In this document: positions 37,966 through 47,488 of the stretch, piece by piece
Layout of the letters: each line of letters opens with the position of its first letter
How positions within the stretch are numbered: the stretch's first letter is position 1
Source of the DNA: Kitasatospora xanthocidica
GTDB lineage: Bacteria; Actinomycetota; Actinomycetes; Streptomycetales; Streptomycetaceae
Direction: 5' to 3'
DNA length: 64,000 nucleotides
Assembly (NCBI RefSeq): GCF_014656195.1
Contig: NZ_BNBY01000017.1
Coordinates: 1 to 64,000 of the forward strand
Notes under the pieces: model-generated
Seen by the model: only the letters and a program-made list of their open reading frames with translations
Databases searched by the model: none
Told to the model about the DNA's origin: nothing
Position numbers and translations under genes: made by a program

Positions 37966-38023
37966 GGCGGCGCGGGACGCGCGGGGCCCGCAGGACGCGC
38001 AGGGCCCGCAGAGGCGGGACCGG

Positions 38024-38842
38024 TCAGACCATCGGGTCGTCGTCCTTGTACGGGCGCAGCCGCAGCGTGCGGGCGTCCGAGGCCCGGATCGCGTCGGCCC
38101 GGTCGACCAGCTCCTGCAGGTCGTCCCGCCCGACGTGGATGAACCGCCCGTGCAGCCCGTCGAAGCGGCCGCGGGCGGCGTCCACGGTGACCGCGACCAT
38201 GTACGGGATGGAGCCCCAGGCCTTCATGTCCCGGAACATCGGCATCCCGGCGGTCATGTCGGTGGCGACCGCGCCCGGGCTGATGTCGAGGACCACGACG
38301 TCGTGCCGGGCGAGCGAGTCCGCCATGTTGTCGGAGAGCTGGAGCAGCGCGCCCTTGGACGTGGCGTACGCGGTGTAGTGGCCGTCCGGGCGCAGCGCGA
38401 AGCCGGAGTTGAGGTTGAGCACCCGGCCGCGCCGCCGGGCGACCATGCCGGGCAGCACGCAGCGCAGCAGGTTGTAGGGGCCGCGCAGGTTGGTCTCGAC
38501 GACCTGCCACCACTGGTTGGCGTCGGTCTCCCAGATCGGCACCTCGGCGCGGTCGACCAGGCCGGCGTTGTTGACCAGGAGGTCGATCGGGCCGAGGTCG
38601 CGCTCGACGAGCCGCACGGCCTCGCGCACCGAGCCGGGGCGGGTGACGTCCGCGGCGACGGCGACGCCCCGGGAGCCGTGCTTGACGCACTCCTTGAGGG
38701 TGTCGGTCAGCGTCCCGTGGGTGCGGCCGACCAGGCCGACGGCCATGCCCTCGGCGGCCAGGCCGATGGCGATCTCCCGGCCGATGCCCCGGCCTGCGCC
38801 GGTGATCAGGGCGACCTGTCCTGTGAGCGATCCCGTCGACAC
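38024..38842 (-). CDS. Short-chain dehydrogenase/reductase
   Basis: A 272-aa classical SDR from GTG 38842, with GGAAGGGAG upstream; the frame continues 33 codons in low-complexity sequence. Cofactor loop TGAGRGIG (about 13-20), NNAG at about 90, catalytic YTAYATSKG. It should be an NAD(P)-dependent oxidoreductase. The C-terminal extension (DARTLRLRPYKDDDPMV) is specific to this subgroup. Substrate unknown. Confidence 0.88.
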   Translation of the reverse strand: MSTGSLTGQVALITGAGRGIGREIAIGLAAEGMAVGLVGRTHGTLTDTLKECVKHGSRGVAVAADVTRPGSVREAVRLVERDLGPIDLLVNNAGLVDRAEVPIWETDANQWWQVVETNLRGPYNLLRCVLPGMVARRRGRVLNLNSGFALRPDGHYTAYATSKGALLQLSDNMADSLARHDVVVLDISPGAVATDMTAGMPMFRDMKAWGSIPYMVAVTVDAARGRFDGLHGRFIHVGRDDLQELVDRADAIRASDARTLRLRPYKDDDPMV

Positions 38843-39125
38843 CGTGTGTGCTCCCTTCCGCCCCCCGGCCCCGTCTGCGGCATTCTGTCGGCCACCGGGC
38901 GGCGGTGCCCCCGGGCGCACGGGCCCGGGCCCCCGGCTCACCCGTTCGGGGGGTCCTCGGCGGTGGCACTCGGCCGGGGAGGGGGTGACCTACTGGCCGG
39001 TACGGAGTAGTAACGTCGTCGGGGCGGTGACCGGTGCACCCATTCCGGTTCACCGACCCGCTGACCAGCAGCTCGCTGGGCCACCAGTCGCTGGGCGACC
39101 CCCAGCACCACCGAAGGGCAACTGA

Positions 39126-39995
39126 GTGAGTGACATCGCGCGCGTCGGAGTAGTCGGCTGCGGTCTGATGGGGTCGGGCATCGCCGAGGTCTTCGCCCGG
39201 GCCGGGCTGGACGTCCTGGTGTCGGAGGCCACCGGTGAGGCGCTGGAGTTCGGCCGCACCCGGCTCACCAACTCCCTGGACACCGCCGTCAAGCGCGGCA
39301 AGCTGACCCCCGAGCAGCGGGACGAGGCGATGTCCCGGCTGTCCTTCACGATCGACCTGTCCGACTTCGCCGACCGCGACCTGGTGGTCGAGGCGGTCGC
39401 CGAGCGCGAGGACATCAAGGTCAAGATCTTCCAGACCCTGGACCAGGTCGTCGAGCGCCGCGACGCGATCCTCGCCTCCAACACCTCCTCGATCCCGATC
39501 GTGAAGCTGGCCGCCGCCACCTCGCGCCCGGAGCAGGTCATCGGCCTGCACTTCTTCAACCCGGCGCCGGTGCAGAAGCTGGTCGAGGTCATCCCGACCC
39601 TGACCACCTCGGCGGCCACCACCGAGCGGGTCGAGGCCTTCGCCTCCCAGGTGCTCGCCAAGGAGCCGATCCGCGCCCGCGACCGGGCCGGCTTCGTGGT
39701 CAACGCGCTGCTGGTGCCCTACCTGCTCTCCGCGGTCCGGATGTTCGAGTCGGGCGTGGCCACCGCCTCCGACATCGACAAGGGCATGGAGGCCGGCTGC
39801 GCCCACCCGATGGGCCCGCTGCGGCTGTGCGACCTGATCGGCCTGGACACCATCGTCTCGATCGCCGAGTCGATGTACGACGAGTACAAGGAGCCGCTGT
39901 ACGCCGCTCCCCCGCTGCTCTCCCGGATGGTCGACGCGGGCCTGCTCGGCCGCAAGTCCGGCCGCGGCTTCTACGACTACACCGCCGGCGCCTGA
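39126..39995 (+). CDS. 3-hydroxybutyryl-CoA dehydrogenase
   Basis: A 289-aa enzyme from GTG 39126 (GAAGGG upstream). The NAD motif is GVVGCGLMGSGIAEVFARAG, and the catalytic His-Glu pair lies in IGLHFFNPAPVQKLVEV. The C-terminal domain has DRAGFVVNALLVPYLL and GPLRLCDLIGLDT. It interconverts acetoacetyl-CoA and 3-hydroxybutyryl-CoA, in fatty-acid/butyrate metabolism or supply of ethylmalonyl-CoA. Symbol hbd or paaH cannot be separated by sequence alone. It stands alone and ends in a terminator. Confidence 0.93.
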   Translation: MSDIARVGVVGCGLMGSGIAEVFARAGLDVLVSEATGEALEFGRTRLTNSLDTAVKRGKLTPEQRDEAMSRLSFTIDLSDFADRDLVVEAVAEREDIKVKIFQTLDQVVERRDAILASNTSSIPIVKLAAATSRPEQVIGLHFFNPAPVQKLVEVIPTLTTSAATTERVEAFASQVLAKEPIRARDRAGFVVNALLVPYLLSAVRMFESGVATASDIDKGMEAGCAHPMGPLRLCDLIGLDTIVSIAESMYDEYKEPLYAAPPLLSRMVDAGLLGRKSGRGFYDYTAGA

Positions 39996-40046
39996 TCCCT
40001 TCCGGCGCAAACGCGACGGAAACGCGGCAGGAGCACGGCGAGAACG

Positions 40047-40089
40047 CGGCGGGGCCCGGCGACCGGATGACGGCCGCCGGGCCCCGCCG
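40047..40089. terminator. Bidirectional terminator
   Basis: A 14-bp perfect stem (40047-40060 and 40076-40089) followed by TTCG lies between the convergent dehydrogenase and chitosanase genes and can serve both. Confidence 0.85.
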
Positions 40090-40108
40090 TTCGACCTTCG
40101 ACCGGGCG

Positions 40109-40951
40109 TCAGCTGTTGATGGCGTAGCTGTCGCCGTAGACCTTCCACTTCAGCGGCGGGTTGAGGTCGAAGTTCCTGGCGTTGAGGAAGACCAGCTGCT
40201 CGGTGTCCACCCGGCTGGTGTCGGAGTGGGCCTCCTCCTTCTTCATGACGACCTTGCGGGCGTCCAGGAACGCCTTGAGGTAGGTGGCCTCGTCGCCGCC
40301 CTGGGCGGGCGTCTTCGCCTTCTTCATGGCGGCGGCGCGGATGCCGCCGAAGCTGTCCGAGCTGTTGCCCGGGCCGTGCATGACGATGGCGTCGTAGTAG
40401 GCGAACTGGCCGAGCGCGCGCAGGCCGTCGGCCTTGGCCTGCTGGACGGCGGGGTTGAAGTACACCCGGTCGCGCTCGTCGTTCTGGGCCTGCTGGAACA
40501 CGGTGTCCTTGGCGGCGGTGGCCCAGTCCCGCTCGAACGCGGAGCCGAGGCCGGCGTGCGATTCGGTGCCGTTGACCTTCTTCAGCGCGGGCAGGTACTT
40601 GGCCAGGACGTTGCCGGGCTTGACGTCGGTGTAGTGCTGGACGAGCTCCAGCATGTCGCCGGTGCCGGAGCAGAAGCCGATGATGCCGGCGGTGTAGCCC
40701 CGCCCGTCCTTGATGTCCTCGATGTACTTGTACTGGGCCTTCCAGTCCAGCGACGAGTTCTCCGCGCTGGACACCAGCTGCATCGCGATGTCCTTCTTGT
40801 GCGGGTCGTCCAGGCCGGCGGCCTTGAGCTGGGCGGCCGAGGCCGGGGCGGGGGCGGCCTGGGCCGCCGTGGTGGCCGCGAGGGTGAGGGGCGCGGCCAC
40901 CAGGGCCGCGGCGAGGGCTATGCGGAGGGCACGACGGGGCTGAGGGCGCAT
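40109..40951 (-). CDS. Secreted GH46 chitosanase
   Basis: A 280-aa precursor. Signal peptide about 1-32 (MRPQPRRALRIALAAALVA, ending AQA-AP), so it should be secreted. The GH46 core is complete: QLVSSAENSSLDWKAQ holds the acid Glu and IEDIKDGRGYTAGIIGF the nucleophile-activating Asp. GTGDMLELVQHY and YFNPAVQQAKADGL also match. It hydrolyses chitosan to oligomers. The upstream CsnR-type palindrome indicates repression lifted by chitosan fragments. It resembles csnA of S. lividans. Confidence 0.96.
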   Translation of the reverse strand: MRPQPRRALRIALAAALVAAPLTLAATTAAQAAPAPASAAQLKAAGLDDPHKKDIAMQLVSSAENSSLDWKAQYKYIEDIKDGRGYTAGIIGFCSGTGDMLELVQHYTDVKPGNVLAKYLPALKKVNGTESHAGLGSAFERDWATAAKDTVFQQAQNDERDRVYFNPAVQQAKADGLRALGQFAYYDAIVMHGPGNSSDSFGGIRAAAMKKAKTPAQGGDEATYLKAFLDARKVVMKKEEAHSDTSRVDTEQLVFLNARNFDLNPPLKWKVYGDSYAINS

Positions 40952-40974
40952 GGGACGCTCCGATTCCTCGTAGG

Positions 40975-40993
40975 GTTAGGAAACTTTCCTAAC
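40975..40993 (-). promoter_or_regulatory. CsnR-type operator
   Basis: A perfect 19-nt palindrome GTTAGGAAACTTTCCTAAC, 24 bp before the chitosanase ATG and in the middle of an AT-rich patch. It matches the box described for the ROK-family repressor CsnR that controls chitosanase genes in Streptomyces. No csnR gene is in the window. Confidence 0.85.
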
Positions 40994-41074
40994 GAGAAGA
41001 AAGGAAAGCGGTCCCGCCCGCACTCCCGCAAGGGTTTTGACGGAAACTCTTCAAGCGATCATCGGACCCGCAGC

Positions 41075-42040
41075 TCAGACCGCCCGGCGCCGCACCCACC
41101 AGACCGCCGCCGCGCACAGGGCCACGGCGAGCAGGGCCGTCCAGCCGAACTCGACGAACTGGAAGGTCCAGTAGCGGCTGTCCGGCTGGTAGGACTCGTG
41201 CAGCGAGTAACCGCCTTCGCTCAGCAGCTTCTGGGCCCCGTAGTAGTCGCCGCCCAGGTCGTAGAGCCGGCCGAGGCCGAGCCGCTCCCCCGCCGGATCG
41301 GTGACCCAGAGGCCGCCCTCCCAGCGGTGGTCGAGCGAGGCCTGGGCGAGGGTGTGCAGCGTGTCCTCGAGCGGTGCGCGGTAGTGGAAGCGCAGCGACT
41401 CGGCGACCAGGGTGGTCACCACCGAGGCCGCCACCCCGACCCCGACCGCCACCAGTGTCCGGCGCAGCACGGCCCCCACGAGCGCGGACAGCGCGAAGAC
41501 CAGCAGCACCCGGCCTACCAGCGCGGGCGGGGCACTGGTGAACGCCAGCGGGGTGAACCGGCCCCCGTGGACGGCCAGCGGCGCGATCCACCAGTCGAGC
41601 ACCACCGCCGTCAGGGCCGTCGCCACGGCCAGCACGCTGCCGACGAGCACCAGCCCGCCGACCGTCCAGCGGGTGCGCCCGGCCCCCTGGGTCCAGGCGA
41701 AGCGGACCGTGCCGTGCTCGAACTCCCGGGCCAGCAGCGGAGCCCCGAGGAACGCCCCGAGGGCACCGCCCAGGAAGTAGACCAGGTTCCCGCCGAGCGC
41801 CAGCTCGGCGCCGTACTCGCGCAGGAAGTCCTTCCAGTGCTCGTTGCAGCTCCGCAGCGCCATGTCGCACCCCTGGGCGCCGGAGCGCTCGAGCCCCGCG
41901 TGGAGCCGGTACCCGGTGACGGCCAGTACCAGGAGCAGCCCGGCCAGGACGCCCGACAGGGTCCGTAGCGCGGGGCGGTGCCGCAGCCCGGCCGCCCGCA
42001 GGACGGCGGAGCGGGGCGGCGCGAGGGTCAGGGAGCTCAC
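41075..42040 (-). CDS. ABC-2 type permease
   Basis: A 321-aa membrane protein with about six hydrophobic segments (for example LSGVLAGLLLVLAVTGY, VGSVLAVATALTAVVL, LVFALSALVGAVL and TALLAVALCAAAVWWVRRR). A REFEHGTVRFAWTQGAGRTRW segment is characteristic of YtrC-like permeases. The start overlaps the ATPase stop by ATGA. With the ATPase and GntR regulator it forms a YtrA-type stress-exporter operon. Substrate unknown. Confidence 0.87.
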   Translation of the reverse strand: MSSLTLAPPRSAVLRAAGLRHRPALRTLSGVLAGLLLVLAVTGYRLHAGLERSGAQGCDMALRSCNEHWKDFLREYGAELALGGNLVYFLGGALGAFLGAPLLAREFEHGTVRFAWTQGAGRTRWTVGGLVLVGSVLAVATALTAVVLDWWIAPLAVHGGRFTPLAFTSAPPALVGRVLLVFALSALVGAVLRRTLVAVGVGVAASVVTTLVAESLRFHYRAPLEDTLHTLAQASLDHRWEGGLWVTDPAGERLGLGRLYDLGGDYYGAQKLLSEGGYSLHESYQPDSRYWTFQFVEFGWTALLAVALCAAAVWWVRRRAV

Positions 42041-42963
42041 GGCAGCAGCACCTTCTCGTTCGGACGGACGGCCCCGCGCGGGCCGGGGAGGGCGGAGGCG
42101 GTCGGCTCGCGCAGGTAGGCGAGCACCAACTCCTCCAGGCCGACGCGCTGTTGGCGCCAGCCGTCGGAGACCGGGGCGTCCACCCCGCCGGTGCGCACCA
42201 GCAGGTGGGACTGGGCGCCGGCCCGGCGGTCGCGGACCACCGGCAGCCGATCGGCGACCCGGTCCGCCTCGGCGGTCGGGCCGGTCAGCATCCGGTGGCC
42301 GCCGAGCAGGTCGTCCACCTCCCCCGCCACCTGGACCCGGCCGCCGCCGAGCACCACCAGGTAGTCGCAGCTCTGCCGCAGCTCGTTGACGGCGTGCGAG
42401 GAGAACACCACGGACAGCCCGTCCTCGGCCACGGCGGTCAGCAGCACGGCCATGAAGTCGTGCCGGGCGAGCGGGTCGAGGGCGGCCAAGGGCTCGTCCA
42501 GCAGCAGGAGTTCGGGGCGCTTGGCGAGCGCGAGGGCGAGCGAGACCTGGGCCTGCTGGCCGCCGGAGAGGCGGCCGTACCGGCGGTCCCGCGGGATGCC
42601 GAGGCCGTCCAGGTGGGCCCTGGCCCTGGCGTCGTCCCAGCGGCGGTTGAGGTGGCGGCCCATCGCGAGCAGGTCCCGGACCCGCAGGCCCGGGTAGAGC
42701 GCGGCGTTCTGGGCGACGAAGCCGATCCGGTCCAGGGCCCTCGGCGAGCCCGGCACCTGGTCGCCGAGGACGGTGATCGCGCCCTCGGTGGGCAGGGTCA
42801 GCCCGGCGGCCAGGCCGAGCAGCGTGGACTTGCCGGCGCCGTTCGGGCCGACCAGGGCCACCACGTGCCCGGCGGGGACGGCCAGCCGGCAGTCCCGCAG
42901 CGCCCAGGTGCGGCGGTAGCGCCTGCCGAGCCCGGCGCAGTCGATCACTGTGTCCGCGGCCAT
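42037..42963 (-). CDS. ABC transporter ATPase
   Basis: A 308-aa ATPase. Walker A GPNGAGKST (about 39-47), Q-loop IGFVAQNAALYPGL, signature LSGGQQAQVSLALAL, Walker B LLLLDEPLAALDP and switch His in FSSHAVNELRQS. About 80 extra C-terminal residues follow. It starts at the last base of the gntR stop (TGATG), so all three genes of the operon are translationally coupled. Confidence 0.92.
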   Translation of the reverse strand: MAADTVIDCAGLGRRYRRTWALRDCRLAVPAGHVVALVGPNGAGKSTLLGLAAGLTLPTEGAITVLGDQVPGSPRALDRIGFVAQNAALYPGLRVRDLLAMGRHLNRRWDDARARAHLDGLGIPRDRRYGRLSGGQQAQVSLALALAKRPELLLLDEPLAALDPLARHDFMAVLLTAVAEDGLSVVFSSHAVNELRQSCDYLVVLGGGRVQVAGEVDDLLGGHRMLTGPTAEADRVADRLPVVRDRRAGAQSHLLVRTGGVDAPVSDGWRQQRVGLEELVLAYLREPTASALPGPRGAVRPNEKVLLP

Positions 42964-43400
42964 CAGGCCACCACCCCGTCCCGGCCCTCGCGCAGGTCGC
43001 GCAGCGCGTCCTCGAACACGGCGACCATCCCCTCCTCGTCCAGCCCGGCGGTCCGCGCCGAGCGCATCCAGTCCAGCAACCCCCGCCGCAGCGCGGCCCG
43101 TTCGCGCAGCGGCACCACTCCGGCGGGCAGCCCCCGTACGAAGGTGCCCTGGCCCCGGCGGCCGACCGCGAGGCCGCGGTGCTCCAGCTCGCGGTACGCC
43201 TTGAGCACGGTGTTCGGGTTGATCGCCAGCCCGGCCACCGCCTCGCGCACCCGGGGCAGCCGGTCCCCCTCGGTCAGCCAGCCCATCCGCAGCGCCTGTT
43301 CGACCTGTTGCACGAGCTGCAGGTAGGTCGGGACGCCGGAGGCCGGGTCCAGGCGGAACTCGATGGGAGAGGGCTGGTCGTCGACTTTATCTACTTCCAT
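42963..43400 (-). CDS. GntR-family (YtrA-like) repressor
   Basis: A 145-aa protein. The winged helix (TYLQLVQQVEQALRMGWLTEGDRLPRVREAVAGLAINPNTVLKAYRELEHRGLAVGRRGQGTFV) is followed by a short all-helical effector domain, the YtrA subfamily layout. ATG 43400 has no ribosome site. A promoter whose -10 ends 7 bp before the ATG predicts a leaderless mRNA. It controls the ABC operon that it heads, most likely by autorepression. Confidence 0.92.
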   Translation of the reverse strand: MEVDKVDDQPSPIEFRLDPASGVPTYLQLVQQVEQALRMGWLTEGDRLPRVREAVAGLAINPNTVLKAYRELEHRGLAVGRRGQGTFVRGLPAGVVPLRERAALRRGLLDWMRSARTAGLDEEGMVAVFEDALRDLREGRDGVVA

Positions 43401-43437
43401 AGGTAAAGAGATAAAGGACGGACTGAGGCACCGTCAA
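43386..43437 (-). promoter_or_regulatory. Leaderless gntR promoter with overlapping operator
   Basis: On the leftward strand TTGACG (43432-43437), an 18-bp spacer and TATCTC (43408-43413) place transcription start at or next to the ATG at 43400. The inverted repeat TTTATCT (43386-43392)/AGATAAA (43409-43415) spans the -10 and the start codon. It is the likely binding site of the encoded repressor. Confidence 0.75.
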
Positions 43438-43472
43438 GTCAAGCCTCGGCAAAGCCGGGGGTCCGGGCCGGG

Positions 43473-43528
43473 CCCCGGGTACGCGAAAGGCCCCGGACAC
43501 GCGAAAGGGCCCCGGGTACGCGAAAGGG
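43473..43528. repeat. Three 18-19-bp tandem repeats before pheT terminator
   Basis: Units CCCCGGGTACGCGAAAGG, CCCCGGACACGCGAAAGGG and CCCCGGGTACGCGAAAGGG follow each other, and the last runs into the terminator arm. They are non-coding. Confidence 0.75.
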
Positions 43529-43563
43529 CCCCGCCGCGGACCTCGTGGTCCGTGGCGGGGCCC
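43526..43563 (-). terminator. Terminator of pheST
   Basis: Outer stem of 10 bp (43526-43535 and 43554-43563) with an inner 5-bp stem CGGAC/GTCCG, located 16 bp after the pheT stop. Confidence 0.8.
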
Positions 43564-43578
43564 CTCCGGGCTACCCGG

Positions 43579-46080
43579 TCAGGCGCCGCGCAGCACCGCG
43601 CCCGTACGGGCGACGGCCTCGGCGACGGCCGCCTCGCGGGCGGCGGTGGCCTCGTCGGCGGTCAGGGTGCGGTCGACGGCGCGGAAGCGCAGCGCGTACG
43701 CCAGCGACTTCTTGCCCTCGCCCACCTGCTCGCCGGTGAACACGTCGAACAGCCGGAGGGCCTCCAGCAGTTCGCCCGCGCCGGCGCGCAGCGCCGCCTC
43801 GACGTCGGCGGCCGGAACCGCCGTGTCGACGATCAGCGCGACGTCCTGGGTGGCCACCGGGAAGCCGGAGACGGTCGGGCCGCTGACCCGCTCGGCGCCG
43901 TCGGCGGTGAGCAGGTCGACGTCGATCTCCATCGCGGCGGACCGGGCCGGCAGCCCGAGCGCCTTGACCACCCGCGGGTGCAGCTCACCGGCGTGGCCGA
44001 CCACCCGGTCGGTGCCGGCCACGACCAGCTCGGCGCAGCGGCCCGGGTGCCAGGGCGCCAGCTGGCCCTGGCGGACGGTCAGCTCGACGCCGGCCGCGCG
44101 GGCCACCGTGCGGGCCGCCTCGACGGCGTCCGCCCAGGAGGCCTCGGAGCCCTTGCCCCACCAGCCCGACGGCAGCCGCTCGCCCGCGAGGGCGACGGCG
44201 ATCCGGCGCGGCTGGTCCGGCAGCGCGGCGTCCAGCTCGGCCAGCTCCTCGGCGCTGGGCCGGTGGTCGACGGCCGGGCGCGGGGCCACGGACAGCTCGT
44301 CCTTGGGCAGGAAGACGGTACCGGTCTCGTAGATCGCGAGGTCGGTGTTGCCCCGGCCGATGTTGCGGCGCAGCGCTCCGAGCAGGCCCGGCAGCAGCGT
44401 GGTGCGCAGCGCCGGCTCCTCGTCGTTGAGCGGGTTGACCAGCTTCACCGTCCGGCGGCGGCGGTCGTCCGCCTCCAGGCCGAGCGCGTCCCAGGCGGTC
44501 TCGCCGAGGAACGGGTAGTTGTTGACCTCGACGTAGCCGGCCGCGGCCAGGGCGACCCCGATCCGGCGGTTGATCCGCTGGCCCTCGGTCAGCCCCTTGC
44601 CCGGCGGCACGTTCGGCATCCGGGCGGGGACGTTGTCGTAGCCCTCCAGCCGGATGACCTCCTCCGCGAGGTCGTACGGGTCGGTGAGGTCGGGGCGCCA
44701 GGTCGGCGGGGTGACCTCCAGGACGTCGGCGCCGGCGACCGAGCAGCCGACCTCCTGCAGACGCCGGGTGACGGTCTCGCGGCCGTACGCCGTGCCGGCC
44801 ACCCGGTCGGGCAGGTCGGCGGCGATGGTGATGGTGCGCACCGGGTGCGGGGCCGCGATGTCGGTGACCCCGGCCTCGTCGGTGCCGCCGGCGATCAGGA
44901 CCAGCAGGTCGACGGCGCGCTGCGCGGCGGCGCGGGCGGCCTCCGGGTCGACGCCGCGCTCGAAGCGCTTGGACGCCTCGGAGGGCAGCTTGTGCCGCTT
45001 GGCGGTGCGGGCGATGGCGACCGGGTCGAAGTGCGCCGCCTCGATGATCACCTCGGTGGTGCCCGGGCCGGCGGCCGGGTCGAGGATCTCGGTGGAGGCG
45101 CCGCCCATGACGCCGGCCAGGCCGATCGGGCCGCTGTTGTCGCAGATCAGCAGGTCCTCGGCGGCGAGCTTGCGCTCGACCCCGTCGAGCGTGGTCAGGG
45201 TCTCGCCCTGCTCCGCCCGGCGGACCGTGATCGGGCCGTTCACGCGCTGCTTGTCGTAGGCGTGCAGCGGCTGGCCGACCTCCAGCATCACGTAGTTGGT
45301 GATGTCGACGGTCAGCGAGATCGGGCGGATGCCCGACTTCTGCAGCCGGCGCTGCAGCCACAGCGGGGACTTGGCGTTCGGGTCGACGCCGACGACCGTA
45401 CGGGCCACGAAGCGGTCGCAGCCGGCCGGGTCGTTGACCTTGACCAGGTAGCCGAAGGAGTTGGCCGGCGGCACGTCGAGCAGCGCCGGGTCGGCCAGCG
45501 GCAGCCCGTACGCGGCGGCGGCCTCACGGGCCACGCCGCGCATGGACAGGCAGTAGCCGCGGTCCGGGGTGACGGCGATGTCGAGCACCTCGTCGACGAG
45601 CTGGAGCAGCTCGACGGCGTCGGTGCCGGGCTCGTACTCCGGCGGGAGCACGATGATGCCGTTGTGCTCGTCGCCCATGCCCAGCTCGCGGGCGGAGCAG
45701 ATCATGCCGGCCGAGGTGTGGCCGTAGGTCTGGCGGGCCGCGATCGGGAACGGGCCGGGCAGCACGGCGCCGGGCAGCACGACGACGACCTTGTCGCCGA
45801 CGGCGAAGTTGGTCGCGCCGCAGACGATCTCCTGCGGCTCGCCGGTGCCGTTGGCGGCGCCGACGTTGACGAAGCAGTGCCGGATCGGCTTCTTGAAGCC
45901 GGTCAGCTCCTCGATGGAGAGCACCTCGCCGACCACCAGCGGACCCTTGAGGTCGGCGCCGATCTGCTCGACGGTCTCGACCTCCAGGCCGGCCCGGACC
46001 AGGCGCTCCGCGACGTCACGGCCGGTCGCCCCGGCCGGCAGGTCGACGTACTCGCGCAGCCAGGAAAGCGGGACGCGCAT
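43579..46080 (-). CDS. pheT: Phenylalanine-tRNA ligase beta subunit
   Basis: An 833-aa subunit. The N-terminal EMAP-like tRNA-binding domain (about 40-155, [15 protein letters not shown]) is present. B3/B4 editing domain, B5 ([26 protein letters not shown]) and core B6-B7 ([23 protein letters not shown]) follow. A C-terminal ferredoxin-like anticodon-binding domain ([20 protein letters not shown]) completes it. It pairs with PheS in an alpha2-beta2 enzyme. Its ATG shares one base with the pheS stop. Confidence 0.97.
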   Translation of the reverse strand: MRVPLSWLREYVDLPAGATGRDVAERLVRAGLEVETVEQIGADLKGPLVVGEVLSIEELTGFKKPIRHCFVNVGAANGTGEPQEIVCGATNFAVGDKVVVVLPGAVLPGPFPIAARQTYGHTSAGMICSARELGMGDEHNGIIVLPPEYEPGTDAVELLQLVDEVLDIAVTPDRGYCLSMRGVAREAAAAYGLPLADPALLDVPPANSFGYLVKVNDPAGCDRFVARTVVGVDPNAKSPLWLQRRLQKSGIRPISLTVDITNYVMLEVGQPLHAYDKQRVNGPITVRRAEQGETLTTLDGVERKLAAEDLLICDNSGPIGLAGVMGGASTEILDPAAGPGTTEVIIEAAHFDPVAIARTAKRHKLPSEASKRFERGVDPEAARAAAQRAVDLLVLIAGGTDEAGVTDIAAPHPVRTITIAADLPDRVAGTAYGRETVTRRLQEVGCSVAGADVLEVTPPTWRPDLTDPYDLAEEVIRLEGYDNVPARMPNVPPGKGLTEGQRINRRIGVALAAAGYVEVNNYPFLGETAWDALGLEADDRRRRTVKLVNPLNDEEPALRTTLLPGLLGALRRNIGRGNTDLAIYETGTVFLPKDELSVAPRPAVDHRPSAEELAELDAALPDQPRRIAVALAGERLPSGWWGKGSEASWADAVEAARTVARAAGVELTVRQGQLAPWHPGRCAELVVAGTDRVVGHAGELHPRVVKALGLPARSAAMEIDVDLLTADGAERVSGPTVSGFPVATQDVALIVDTAVPAADVEAALRAGAGELLEALRLFDVFTGEQVGEGKKSLAYALRFRAVDRTLTADEATAAREAAVAEAVARTGAVLRGA

Positions 46081-47201
46081 CAGATCTCCATCCCGAACGG
46101 GAGGGTGAAGCGCACGTCACCCTCGACCATGTCGCGCATGTCGGCGACGTTGTGGCGATTCATCAGGATCCGCTCCAGGCCCAGGCCGAAGGCGAACCCG
46201 CTGTAGCGGTTCGGGTCGACACCGCAGGCGACGAGCACCCGCGGGTTGACCACGCCGCAGCCGCCGAGCTCGATCCAGCCCTCGGAGGAGCAGGTGCGGC
46301 ACGGCCGGTCCGGGTTGCCGACGCTCGCACCGAGACACACGAAGCACTGCAGGTCGACCTCGGCCGACGGCTCGGTGAACGGGAAGTACGAGGGCCGCCA
46401 GCGCAGCTCCAGGTGGTCGCCGATCAGCTTCTCGACCAGGACCTCGATGGTGCCCTTGAGGTCGGCGAAGGTGATGCCCTCGTCCACCGCGAGGCCCTCG
46501 ACCTGGCGGAAGACCGGCGTGTGGGTCGCGTCCAGCTCGTCGGTCCGGTAGACCCGGCCGGGGCAGATCACGTAGATGGGGGGCTCGCGGTCGAGCATGG
46601 TGCGGGCCTGGACCGGGGAGGTCTGGGTGCGCAGCACCACGCCGGAGTCGGCGGAGCCGTCCGGGGCCTGGACGAAGAACGTGTCCTGCATCGAGCGGGC
46701 CGGGTGGTCCGGGCCCAGGTTGAGGGCGTCGAAGTTGAGCCACTCGGCCTCGACCTCGGGGCCCTCGGCCACCTGGTAGCCCATCGCGACGAAGGTGTCC
46801 TCGATGCGCTCGGCCATGGTGGTCAGCGGGTGCCGGGCGCCGCGCGGGGCGCGGTCGAACGGCAGCGTGACGTCCACCGCCTCCTCGACCAGCACGCGGG
46901 CGTCCCGCTCCGCCTCCAGCTCGGCCTGCCGCTTGGCGAGGGCCTGGTTGACGGCCCCGCGGGCCTGGCCGATCAGCTTGCCCGCGGCGGCCTTGGCGTG
47001 CGGGGGCAGGGCGCCGATCTCGCGGTTGGCGAGCGAGAGCGGGGACCGGTCGCCGGTGTGGGCGACCTTGGCCTGCTTCAGCTCGTCCAGGGTGCCGGCG
47101 GCGGCGAAGGCGGCGATCGCCTCGTCCCGCGCCTGCTCCACCACCTCGGGCTTCAGGGCCTCGACCTCTACCGGGTCGTACGACTTGTTGGGTGCCGACA
47201 T
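46080..47201 (-). CDS. pheS: Phenylalanine-tRNA ligase alpha subunit
   Basis: A 373-aa class II synthetase. The N-terminal coiled coil (about 1-100) binds tRNA. Motif 2 is [16 protein letters not shown] and motif 3 is [19 protein letters not shown] Cys cluster ([19 protein letters not shown]) in the [15 protein letters not shown] region is the zinc-type insertion seen in actinobacterial PheS. It charges tRNA-Phe together with PheT. The 275-bp upstream region has no clear Phe-rich leader peptide or T-box. Confidence 0.97.
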   Translation of the reverse strand: MSAPNKSYDPVEVEALKPEVVEQARDEAIAAFAAAGTLDELKQAKVAHTGDRSPLSLANREIGALPPHAKAAAGKLIGQARGAVNQALAKRQAELEAERDARVLVEEAVDVTLPFDRAPRGARHPLTTMAERIEDTFVAMGYQVAEGPEVEAEWLNFDALNLGPDHPARSMQDTFFVQAPDGSADSGVVLRTQTSPVQARTMLDREPPIYVICPGRVYRTDELDATHTPVFRQVEGLAVDEGITFADLKGTIEVLVEKLIGDHLELRWRPSYFPFTEPSAEVDLQCFVCLGASVGNPDRPCRTCSSEGWIELGGCGVVNPRVLVACGVDPNRYSGFAFGLGLERILMNRHNVADMRDMVEGDVRFTLPFGMEI

Positions 47202-47465
47202 CTCTATCTTCCCGTGCTCCTGCTCGTCCGTGCTCAGGTGTGTGGGCTCGCCTTCACGTCACGCCCGGCGGGGCCGGGGCACGGGCAGCCGGTCACCGTT
47301 CACCGGAGGCTCACGGGAGTGGGTGTCCGCGGCTCAGCCGCGCAGGGCGTTGCGCGACGCCAAAGGTCGAGTGTAGTCGCAGCGCGTAGCGCCGCTGGCG
47401 CGAAGCCCGTCCGGCGGGACCTCAGAGCTCCTTCGGAGCATGCTCACAGCATGCTCTGCTCGTCG

Positions 47466-47488
47466 TTCATGCTCTTTCAGAGCATGAA
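47466..47488 (-). terminator. Hairpin over the histidine-kinase stop codon
   Basis: Perfect 9-bp arms TTCATGCTC (47466-47474) and GAGCATGAA (47480-47488) enclose tttca and include the TGA stop and last codons of the kinase gene. Two more GAGCATGCTC-like palindromes lie just beyond (47436-47445, 47448-47455). Likely mRNA 3'-end structure. Confidence 0.6.

Noticed and set aside
43363-46206. Rightward open frame of about 950 codons opposite pheT
   Set aside because: Gly/Ala/Val low-complexity translation without motifs; PheT is complete on the other strand.
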